Assembly: GCA_022842065.1 (NCBI GenBank)
Contig: JALHQH010000011.1
Location: 186,001-250,000 of the forward strand
Reading direction: 5' to 3'
Length of the DNA: 64,000 nucleotides
Source: Caldilineaceae bacterium
GTDB lineage: Bacteria > Chloroflexota > Anaerolineae > Caldilineales > Caldilineaceae
The notes under the pieces are model-generated. The model searched no databases and had not been told where the DNA came from. It saw nothing but the letters and a program-made list of their open reading frames with translations. Below are positions 41,799 through 48,525 of the stretch, piece by piece; the first letter of the stretch is position 1; every line of letters starts with the position of its first letter. The position numbers were made by a program, and so were the translations under genes.

Positions 41799-41936
41799 GT
41801 TACCGAAATTTTGCTGGATTAAAAGCAGCCTTCGTCCCAGCGGGACGGTTGACCTTAGGCCGGAAAGATCATGATTTTCTTGTTCCTAAGGTCAACCGTC
41901 CCGCTGGGACGAAAAACCCATCAAAATTTCGATAAC
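41799..41936. mobile_element. MITE-like element with nested inverted repeats
   Basis: Outer arms 41799-41813 and 41922-41936 (gttaccgaaattttg) pair with one mismatch. Inner arms 41831-41859 and 41885-41913 (29 bp) are perfect, with ttcgtcccagcgggacggtt at the left start. It has no coding capacity and lies between the binding-protein and permease genes of the LacI operon. Confidence 0.65.
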
Positions 41937-41955
41937 ACGCCACTTGGCTATCGGC

Positions 41956-42041
41956 ATCACGCTTTACGTTTTACGTTTTACGTTTTACGCATCACGCTTT
42001 ACGTTTTACGCATCACGCTTTACGTTTTACGCATCACGCTA
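41956..42041. repeat. acgtttt / acgcatc word array
   Basis: Tandem units of acgtttt, acgcatc and acgcttt in periods of 7-8 bases, ending at the binding-protein stop. The words match those of the arrays at 12008-12133 and 48350-48520. Confidence 0.85.
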
Positions 42042-42042
42042 C

Positions 42043-43488
42043 CTACACCCCACGTGCAAAGATCTCTTCCAATTCCTTCTGCAAGCCATCCATCGCCTCT
42101 TGTGCGGTCTGCTCAAAGGTCATGGCGAGGCTGGTATATTTCGTGTAAGCCGTCGTCATCGGGTTGGAGATCGGCGGGGCGGGGATGGGGGCGGTGTCTG
42201 GATTTTCATCCAAGGTGTTGTAGAAGACTTCCCAGTGGACTGGGCCGGTATTCGCATAGCGCGCCGCATTGTTCATTGAGCGGCGCGCGGGGGTCGTCAA
42301 GGTTACGGGGTTGAAGACGCCGTGCGCTTCCATGCCGGGCTTACTGATGCGCATCTTGATGTAATCCCACGCCACTTCCATGGTGCTGCTCTGCGTGTTG
42401 ACCACGAAAAGATTGGCGGTGCCGAATTGGTGGCGCTGGGATTGCCACTTGGGCCACAGTTGCACATCATAGGCATCGGGGGCCATGCCCGCATTGTGCA
42501 GCCCACCGGACCAGAAGCCGCCGGCGGGGAGCATGCCCAGTTTGCCGCTCTGGAAGAAGCCTTCGAGTGAACTGCCACCACCCAATTCAATCGCCGGGGC
42601 AACACCTTCGCGCGTCATCTCTTGCACGAATTCCAGGGCTTCGACGACTTCGGGGCTATTTGCCTTGGGGCCAGACCAGTTCCAGCCACCGGCACGCCCA
42701 GCCGCCGCCGCATTATCCTTGTAATGGGTTTCCCACAGCCATTCGCCACCGGGGGCGCGCTCTTCGACCAGAATGTTGCCATTGTTGACAAAGTACCAGG
42801 GTGTCCAACTGCCCCACAGGCGATTGGTCCAGCCAAAGCCAAAGACTTCGGTATCGCCGGCGCTGTTCTTCTTGGTGAGCGCCTTGGCAATCTCATAGAA
42901 ATCATCCTTGCTCCAGTCAGAGGCGGGATGTTCAAAACCGGCTTCGGCAAAGAGCGCGGTGTTGTAGTACATGTTGGCGGCATTGAAGTCGAAGGGCAAC
43001 TGATAGAGACTGCCCTGCCACATCATTGCCTCAACCAGCGACGGATGCACATCGTCAAAGTACTCCTGCAATTCGCCGCCATCCCGTTGCACCCACTCGT
43101 CAAGCGATGCTGCCAACTCCTGGCCGGCGTAGAGCTGCGTGGCTTCGGTCGCGGCAAAACCTAAGTCCAGGGGTTGACCAGCGGCCAACATGGAGAGAAT
43201 CTTGCTGGCCACTTCTTCGTGATCGATGCCGGTCACCGTGATATATTCCAGCGTGACATTGGGCGCCTTGTCCTTGAACATCGTTTCGACTGGGGCCTCA
43301 TTCTGTGGATCGGCCTGGATGTGCAGGATCACGTTGTCGGTAGTCGGGGCAGCACTGCCGCCCTCGGCCCCTGGGGCTGGGGCCGCGCCAGGCGCGACAC
43401 AGGCGGCCACGGCCAGGGTAGCACCACCCATTGCCGTGATGCGCAGAAAATCACGGCGGCTAAGATTGCGTTGTTGATTGTCTTTCAT
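42043..43488 (-). CDS. ABC sugar transporter, lipoprotein solute-binding protein
   Basis: A 481-residue lipoprotein. Twin Arg at 11-12 (NLSRRDFLRI), a hydrophobic stretch and the lipobox VAAC (Cys 30) suggest Tat-type export and lipid anchoring. The mature part begins with an Ala/Gly/Pro-rich linker and continues with the family-1-like binding protein fold. The start at 43488 follows AAGGAG by 6 nt. Lies 39 bp after the LacI gene in the same direction. Ligand unknown, but the operon's GH32 gene points to fructose-containing sugars. Confidence 0.9.
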   Translation of the reverse strand: MKDNQQRNLSRRDFLRITAMGGATLAVAACVAPGAAPAPGAEGGSAAPTTDNVILHIQADPQNEAPVETMFKDKAPNVTLEYITVTGIDHEEVASKILSMLAAGQPLDLGFAATEATQLYAGQELAASLDEWVQRDGGELQEYFDDVHPSLVEAMMWQGSLYQLPFDFNAANMYYNTALFAEAGFEHPASDWSKDDFYEIAKALTKKNSAGDTEVFGFGWTNRLWGSWTPWYFVNNGNILVEERAPGGEWLWETHYKDNAAAAGRAGGWNWSGPKANSPEVVEALEFVQEMTREGVAPAIELGGGSSLEGFFQSGKLGMLPAGGFWSGGLHNAGMAPDAYDVQLWPKWQSQRHQFGTANLFVVNTQSSTMEVAWDYIKMRISKPGMEAHGVFNPVTLTTPARRSMNNAARYANTGPVHWEVFYNTLDENPDTAPIPAPPISNPMTTAYTKYTSLAMTFEQTAQEAMDGLQKELEEIFARGV

Positions 43489-43527
43489 CAGAATCTCCTT
43501 GGTCTTCAATCAGATCAATGAAAAGCA

Positions 43528-44535
43528 TTAAAGGGAAGCACGTTCAATATACGGACAGTGCAGTTTGATCTGCACCGGAACAACGCTGTGGTTGGCTAGC
43601 CCATCCAGCAAATAGTTGACCGCCCATTGCCCCATCAAATAGTGGGGCAATTGCATGGTCGACAGCGGTGGGTGCAAGTTCGCGGCAATAATTTCCTGAT
43701 TATCAAAGCCCATAATCGCAACATCATCGGGAATGCGCTTGCCCAGCTTGCGTAAGGCGTCATAACCACCCATTGCCATGCGGTCGTTAAAATAGAAGAT
43801 GGCGGTCGGCGGCTCACGCAACCGCAGCAGCGCGCTGGTTAACGCATAACCGGCGTCCGCTTCACCATCGGCATGACCAACCAGTGCTGGATCAAAATCG
43901 ATGCCGTATTCAGCGAGTGCTTGGCGATAGCCCTCTTCACGGCCCAGCGACGCTGGAATCTTGACCGCCGCATTGGCCAGCCCAATCCGCCGATGGCCGT
44001 GGTGCAACAAGGTCATGGTCGCTTCATAGCCGGCCTGGATTTCGTCCGGTACAATCGAAGGCAGATCGCGCGCTTCACTGTAACAGTCGACCAAAACCGT
44101 GGGCGCTTCATGAATGTTGGCGGGCAGGTTAACCGGCTGGTGAAACATGGCCGCATAGATGATGCCCTCAACTTGGCGCTCCAACATCGTCTCGACCGCG
44201 GTCTCCAGTAGCGCCCGGTTGCCATTGGTATTGACGAGCAGTAGCAATTTGTTCTGTTTCCATGCCGCATCTTGGGCGCCGCGGATCACATTGCCGGCAA
44301 AGGGGGTGGTTGCGATCTCGTCGGTAATAAAGCCAATCACATTACTCTGGCTGGTGCGTAGGATCTGGGCCGCCGATTGGGGGCGATACCCATATTCAGC
44401 CATGATGCGTAAGACATGCGCACGCGTCGCCTCGCTGACTTGGGGGCTGTCATTGAGTACCCGTGAGACCGTACCAACCCCGACCCCGGCCTGTTTTGCA
44501 ATATCGTGAATTGTCGTTTTAGCCTTACGGCTCAT
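43528..44535 (-). CDS. LacI-family transcriptional regulator
   Basis: A 335-residue repressor. The DNA-binding helix-turn-helix and hinge helix are at residues 8-60 (TIHDIAKQAGVGVGTVSRVL, SQVSEATRAHVLRIM-like). The rest is the periplasmic-binding-like sugar sensor. The start at 44535 (MSRKAKTT) fits the family N-terminus; a GTG 11 codons earlier is possible. First gene of a five-gene operon for a sugar ABC transporter and GH32 enzyme, with three LacI-type palindromes just upstream; it likely represses its own operon. Confidence 0.92.
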   Translation of the reverse strand: MSRKAKTTIHDIAKQAGVGVGTVSRVLNDSPQVSEATRAHVLRIMAEYGYRPQSAAQILRTSQSNVIGFITDEIATTPFAGNVIRGAQDAAWKQNKLLLLVNTNGNRALLETAVETMLERQVEGIIYAAMFHQPVNLPANIHEAPTVLVDCYSEARDLPSIVPDEIQAGYEATMTLLHHGHRRIGLANAAVKIPASLGREEGYRQALAEYGIDFDPALVGHADGEADAGYALTSALLRLREPPTAIFYFNDRMAMGGYDALRKLGKRIPDDVAIMGFDNQEIIAANLHPPLSTMQLPHYLMGQWAVNYLLDGLANHSVVPVQIKLHCPYIERASL

Positions 44536-44581
44536 GGCAGAGACAGTTCTTTGTGACGCGCTGGTCACCCTATAATTAACA

Positions 44582-44597
44582 ATGGAATCGATTCCAT
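44582..44597. promoter_or_regulatory. LacI-type operator, near start codon
   Basis: Perfect palindrome ATGGAATCGATTCCAT with a central CG pair, typical of LacI-family sites. It lies about 47 bp before the LacI start codon and repeats the core of the site at 44666-44679, 70 bp away, a distance that would allow looping. Confidence 0.75.
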
Positions 44598-44665
44598 CTG
44601 CAACGATTGTTACGACTAGTTCGATCTCATTACAGCTTGGCTAGGGAGCACAATGGTTCGTTCGG

Positions 44666-44679
44666 TGGAATCGATTCCA
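44666..44679. promoter_or_regulatory. LacI-type operator abutting the -10
   Basis: Perfect palindrome TGGAATCGATTCCA on the minus-strand promoter, sharing one base with the -10 box (44679). Binding here would block RNA polymerase. Confidence 0.75.
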
Positions 44680-44707
44680 TTTTAGCGGGCTTTGATAACG
44701 TTGTCAA
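44679..44707 (-). promoter_or_regulatory. Sigma-70 promoter of the LacI operon with operator over the -35
   Basis: On the minus strand, -35 TTGACA (44707-44702), a 17-bp spacer and -10 TAAAAT (44684-44679). The palindrome TTGATAACGTTGTCAA (44692-44707, one mismatch pair) with central CG covers the -35; this also resembles a LacI-family operator. A second LacI-type site abuts the -10. Confidence 0.75.
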
Positions 44708-44710
44708 ATT

Positions 44711-44758
44711 ATGGGCGGCAACAATTCCGGCATTCATGCCGGAATTGTTGCCGCCCAT
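44711..44758. repeat. 23-bp-arm perfect inverted repeat
   Basis: Arms 44711-44733 and 44736-44758 (atgggcggcaacaattccgg plus cat, and complement) are exact, with a 2-nt spacer. Located just upstream of the LacI operon promoter. Confidence 0.8.
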
Positions 44759-44783
44759 TTAAATCGATAGGACTTTCACCTTA

Positions 44784-44830
44784 GCCACAGAGGTCACAGC
44801 GTCTATCATTCTCTCTGTGGTCTCTGTGTC
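44784..44830. repeat. cacagagg / tctctgtg word array
   Basis: Words gccacagaggtcacag and inverse ctctgtggtctctgtgtc lie 20 bp apart. Same style of degenerate array as the others; between the sarcosine oxidase-like gene (30 bp past its stop) and the LacI operon promoter. Confidence 0.6.
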
Positions 44831-44860
44831 AAATAAATATGCATAATCCCTATTCATATC

Positions 44861-46039
44861 TTACCCTGCCAAACGCGCAAAAGTAAAGGCACTGACCGAC
44901 AGCGTACTCTTGCCCGTCAACGCCAACTGGGACAAGCTCTCACCAAGCGCCGCTGAATGTTTAAAGCCATGACCGGAGCAGGGTGACGCGATAATGACTC
45001 GTTCGCTGGCGGGGTGGAAATCGATCAGAAAGTGATCATCCGGCGTATTCGTGTAGAGACAAACGCCGGTTTTGAGACAGGTGGGCTGGATGCCGTGCAT
45101 GCGCCGCACCACAAAGTCGCGATACATGCGGGTAATCTCATGCTCATGCACCACCCGGTCGACGGCGCTTGGATTGGTGGTGTTGACATATTCCTCGGTC
45201 ACTACCTTGAGGCCAGGCGTGCCATGCTGGTCGTAGGGAAAGGCCGTAAAAAATTCTTCCTGGTGATCCCCGATCCAGATCACAAAGGGGAAGTGCGCGG
45301 TGTCAAATTGGGCCGGCTTTTCGGCGGCAAACCAGTAGATCACCTGACGATAGACGGCGAGCTGTTTCGTCAGCGGCGGGGGTAGCAAATCCGCAATCCA
45401 GGCCCCTGCGGTGAGAATCACTTTATCTGCTTGATAGCGATCCTGGTTAGTCTGAACGGTGACTCCATTTGTGGTGGCGTGGTAATCGCTGACGCGCTCT
45501 TCAAAGCGAATGGTCGCACCATGTTGTTGCGCCAGCCTAAGCTGTGTGGTCACTGCTTTTTCAACCGCGACGATCCCACCGGTTGGTTCATAGTAGCCAT
45601 AGTCCCCCTCGCCCACTTGTAGCTGTGGCCATCGTTGGCGCACTGCGGCTGGGTCCAGCACTTCATGGGCAATGGCAAACTGTTTGGCAAGCGTCGCCGT
45701 CTGCGCGACAAAATCACCCTGGCCGTGAAAGTGCGCGCTCTTTTGCCGGGGACAGAGAATCAGCCCCCCACTCAGGCTAAGCAACTGTTCGCCACTCACC
45801 GCCTCCAACTCGCGCCAGATCGCGTGCGAACGCTGGGCAAAAGGGACATAGGCCGCCCCCTCGCCAGTGGCCAAGCGCGTGATCCGGCTCTCACCATGCG
45901 TAGAACCCAGGTTATGCGGCGGGCGATATTGGTCAATTCCCAACACCCGTGCCCCTGCTTTGGCTAGCTGATAAAGCGTCGCACTCCCCATCGCCCCCAG
46001 CCCAACGACAATGGCGTCATAGTGGGGTTGATTAATCAT
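44861..46039 (-). CDS. FAD-dependent amine oxidase (monomeric sarcosine oxidase / N-methyl-tryptophan oxidase-like)
   Basis: A 392-residue flavoprotein. It begins with the dinucleotide fold YDAIVVGLGAMGSATLYQLA, then GSTHGESRITR typical of the MSOX family. Near the C-terminus SPCSGHGFKHS contains the Cys that binds FAD covalently in sarcosine oxidases. It would oxidise an N-methyl or other amine using O2. A TIR element and word arrays lie upstream; the LacI operon lies downstream on the same strand. Confidence 0.87.
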   Translation of the reverse strand: MINQPHYDAIVVGLGAMGSATLYQLAKAGARVLGIDQYRPPHNLGSTHGESRITRLATGEGAAYVPFAQRSHAIWRELEAVSGEQLLSLSGGLILCPRQKSAHFHGQGDFVAQTATLAKQFAIAHEVLDPAAVRQRWPQLQVGEGDYGYYEPTGGIVAVEKAVTTQLRLAQQHGATIRFEERVSDYHATTNGVTVQTNQDRYQADKVILTAGAWIADLLPPPLTKQLAVYRQVIYWFAAEKPAQFDTAHFPFVIWIGDHQEEFFTAFPYDQHGTPGLKVVTEEYVNTTNPSAVDRVVHEHEITRMYRDFVVRRMHGIQPTCLKTGVCLYTNTPDDHFLIDFHPASERVIIASPCSGHGFKHSAALGESLSQLALTGKSTLSVSAFTFARLAG

Positions 46040-46061
46040 GTTGCGTTCCTTTTGGTTTGGT

Positions 46062-46324
46062 AGAACAGTAGATCAGTAAATCAGTATATCGGTATATCGG
46101 TAGATCGGTATATCGGGACACATCTACCGGGAGCATCTCACTTTGGGGGCAAGATTTTTGCGCTCGTGGTGGCACCCAGCGGGTTCCCGCAAATCCACCA
46201 CTGAATCGCCGGATTTGGCGGGTGCCCACTGGGCGCGGCTAGAGCAGTAGTTGCCCCCAAAGTGAGATACACCCATCTACCGATATACTGATTTACCGAT
46301 ATACTGATTTACCGATTTACCTGT
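46062..46324. mobile_element. Inverted-repeat element flanked by tatatcgg/cgatatac words
   Basis: Inverted arms 46135-46152 and 46251-46268 (atctcactttgggggcaa and complement, 18 bp, perfect) enclose a core with ggtggcaccc and gggtgcccac-type inverse words. On the left flank, agatcagtaaatcagtatat and tatcgg words repeat; on the right flank the inverse words ccgatatactgattta repeat. No coding capacity. A composite non-coding element or a remnant of one. Confidence 0.6.
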
Positions 46325-46684
46325 CTACTGCTTTACTCCCGCCCACAATTCGATCCGGTGCCCTTCCGGGTCGTGAAAATAGAGCACTTGCGCCCCCCAG
46401 CGCAGTTTGATCGGTGACGTTTCGATGCCGGCGGCTTGCAACGTGTGTTGGGCAGCCGCAATGTCGTCAACCTGCCAACTGAGGGTGATGCCGGCACCTT
46501 GGCCGCTGGTAATGGTGGCGCGGGCCTGGTCGGCAACGCTGAGAAAACTCTCGGCCCCGAGCTGAAATTCGACAAACCAGTCGTTGCTGTGGGTGATCGG
46601 CAGCCCGAGCTGGTCGCGGTAGAAGGTGACGGTTGCCCCCCAGGCGGCACAGTAGAGAATCGTGTTGCTGCGTTTTATTTCCAT
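46325..46684 (-). CDS. VOC/glyoxalase-like protein
   Basis: A 119-residue protein of the vicinal oxygen chelate fold: ILYCAAWGATVTFYRDQLG at the N-terminus and VLYFHDPEGHRIELWAG at the C-terminus, with FxDPxGHxxEL typical of the family. It lies directly after, and overlaps by 10 bp, the sulfatase gene. Family members are glyoxalases, dioxygenases or antibiotic-binding proteins; the substrate is unknown. Confidence 0.85.
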   Translation of the reverse strand: MEIKRSNTILYCAAWGATVTFYRDQLGLPITHSNDWFVEFQLGAESFLSVADQARATITSGQGAGITLSWQVDDIAAAQHTLQAAGIETSPIKLRWGAQVLYFHDPEGHRIELWAGVKQ

Positions 46685-48081
46685 GGCACATAATTCGGGT
46701 TGGGCGCTGGTAACTTGGCTTCTACAGCTTCACGCCAGTCGCGTAACAAACGATGGAGCCGCGCGGTGATCACCGGTTCTTGCTCCGCCAGATTGTGTTC
46801 CTCACTCAGATCGGTGCGCAAGTTGTAAAGTTCCAGCCGGCCATCTTCAAAGAACTCGATCAACTTGTAGTCACCGCTGCGCACTGATGAACCGGGGGTG
46901 CCGCCCTGATTGCCATAGTGGGGATAGTGCCAGAAGATCGCTTCCCGATCAAGTTCGGGGGCACCCTGGAGCAGGGCGGTGAAATTAACCCCTTCGATAG
47001 CGATGGGATGAGGCAGGGGTAAACCGGCCATTGCCAGCAAGGTTGGATAAAAGTCGGGGCTGGTGACAGGCGTTTCGCAGCGGCTGCCAGGTTTGATGAC
47101 GCCGGGCCACTTGATCAAGAGCGGCTCGCGTGTGCCCCCTTCATACATCCAGCCTTTGCCCTCGGCCAGCGGCGCGTTACAGGTGGGTGATCCTTCCGCC
47201 GTAGCCAGCCCGCCATTGTCCGAGGTGAAGATCACTACCGTGTTATCGGCAATGCCTTGTTCTGCCAACGCTTGCAACAGTCGCCCAATGTTCCAATCCA
47301 GATTCTCAACCATCGCCGCATAGACCGGATCGGATTGCAACTGGCGGCGTTGAATACGCAAGTGCTTTTTGTGTTCAGTAGGGAAAAAATCACCTTCAGC
47401 AAAGGGTTCGATCAAATCAAGCCCTAGCGCTTTGGCCTTGGCGACATATTTGTCAATGTCAGCCTGCTTGGCCTGAATCGGCGTGTGGACGGCGTACTGC
47501 CAGAAGTTAAGGAAAAATGGCTGCGCGTAGTCATGATCGGCCATTAGCCGGATCGCTTCGTCGGTGAGGCGGTCGGTGAGATATTCGCCGTCGGGCGCGT
47601 CCTCTAAGCCTGGCACGGCATAAGGACTAAAGTAATCACCCGGTACCGGTGACCCTAATTTACAGCCACCGATATTGCGATCAAAGCCATGATCTTCGGG
47701 GTGGTGGCCGTGATCACCTAAATGCCATTTGCCGACGTGCCAGGTGGCATAGCCGCCCCTCCGTAACGTGTCGGCAATGGTGGTCTCGCGGTGGGGTAAC
47801 TCTTTTAGGTAAGGCACATCGATCAGTTTGCCGCGCGCAGGGTGGATCGCCCCGGCCCAGTCGATCCAGTCGGTGATGCCCAGCGTGGCCGGATATTTGC
47901 CGGTCATCAGGCTTGCGCGTGTAGGTGAACAGACCGGGCAGGCCGCGTACGCGTCGGTAAACAACATCCCCTCTGCGGCTAAACGATCCAGGTGGGGCGT
48001 CTCGTAAAAGGTGCTGCCATAACAGCCCAGATCGCGCCAGCCCATGTCGTCAATTAAGATCAAAATAATATTCGGTTGCAC
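46675..48081 (-). CDS. Arylsulfatase-family sulfatase
   Basis: A 468-residue enzyme with metal ligands ILIDDMGW (Asp 11, 12) and the formylglycine site CSPTRAS (Cys 51 to Arg 55), inside ACPVCSPTRASLMTGKYP. Further sites are KWHLGDHGHH, TSDNGG and the C-terminal HYPHYGN region. It would hydrolyse sulfate esters of sugars or glycans after Cys maturation by FGE. No signal peptide is evident. Its 10-bp overlap with the VOC gene suggests one transcript. Confidence 0.93.
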   Translation of the reverse strand: MQPNIILILIDDMGWRDLGCYGSTFYETPHLDRLAAEGMLFTDAYAACPVCSPTRASLMTGKYPATLGITDWIDWAGAIHPARGKLIDVPYLKELPHRETTIADTLRRGGYATWHVGKWHLGDHGHHPEDHGFDRNIGGCKLGSPVPGDYFSPYAVPGLEDAPDGEYLTDRLTDEAIRLMADHDYAQPFFLNFWQYAVHTPIQAKQADIDKYVAKAKALGLDLIEPFAEGDFFPTEHKKHLRIQRRQLQSDPVYAAMVENLDWNIGRLLQALAEQGIADNTVVIFTSDNGGLATAEGSPTCNAPLAEGKGWMYEGGTREPLLIKWPGVIKPGSRCETPVTSPDFYPTLLAMAGLPLPHPIAIEGVNFTALLQGAPELDREAIFWHYPHYGNQGGTPGSSVRSGDYKLIEFFEDGRLELYNLRTDLSEEHNLAEQEPVITARLHRLLRDWREAVEAKLPAPNPNYVPWK

Positions 48082-48186
48082 AGTGCTCGCTTCCCTCGTT
48101 CGTCATGTACTTATGTGGCGGTTGGTGGTCCTGATTTTAGCACAAGGGGCGCATTTGCCCGATCCGGCGTCACGCACACTTTACTC

Positions 48187-48254
48187 GTTCCGCCGGTCTC
48201 CGGCGGAACGCAGCGCGGACGCTCTGCGTCCAGCGCAAGGGATGCAGAGCGTCC
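48187..48254. repeat. Two adjacent perfect inverted repeats
   Basis: gttccgccgg (48187-48196) with ccggcggaac (48200-48209), and ggacgctctgc (48217-48227) with gcagagcgtcc (48244-48254). Both are exact. They lie in the gap between the sulfatase start and the giant beta-helix gene. Confidence 0.65.
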
Positions 48255-48298
48255 TGTCGGCATTGCGCCGCGGAGCAGCGCAACGAGCAGGCATACAA

Positions 48299-48336
48299 AA
48301 AGAGCTGTGTCCACAGGGAAGTGGACACAGCTCTTT
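48299..48336 (-). terminator. 16-bp perfect hairpin after the beta-helix gene
   Basis: Arms 48299-48314 and 48321-48336 are exact reverse complements with a 6-nt loop. On the minus strand the stem is followed by a short run of U (complement of aaaa at 48297-48300). It is a likely terminator for the 1314-residue protein gene. Confidence 0.7.
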
Positions 48337-48349
48337 AGTTACAGCGATG

Positions 48350-48520
48350 TTTCACGCATCACGTTTCACGCATCACGCATCACGTTTCACGCATCACGTT
48401 TCACGCATCACGTTTTACGCATCACGTTTTACGCATCACGTTTTACGCATCACGTTTTACGCATCACGTTTTACGCATCACGTTTTACGCATCACGTTTT
48501 ACGCATCACGTTTCACGCAA
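48350..48520. repeat. Long acgcatc / acgtttc / acgtttt word array
   Basis: About 170 bp of alternating units acgcatc and acgtttc or acgtttt, ending just before the stop of the beta-helix gene. On the plus strand it reads as HASRFTHH-type repeats, but no gene is supported. The same words are found at 12008-12133 and 41956-42041. Confidence 0.88.
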
Positions 48521-48525
48521 TCCTT

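Noticed and set aside
48350..48520. CRISPR array
   Set aside because: Units are 7-8 bases and degenerate, with no constant repeat of about 30 bases, no spacers and no cas genes.
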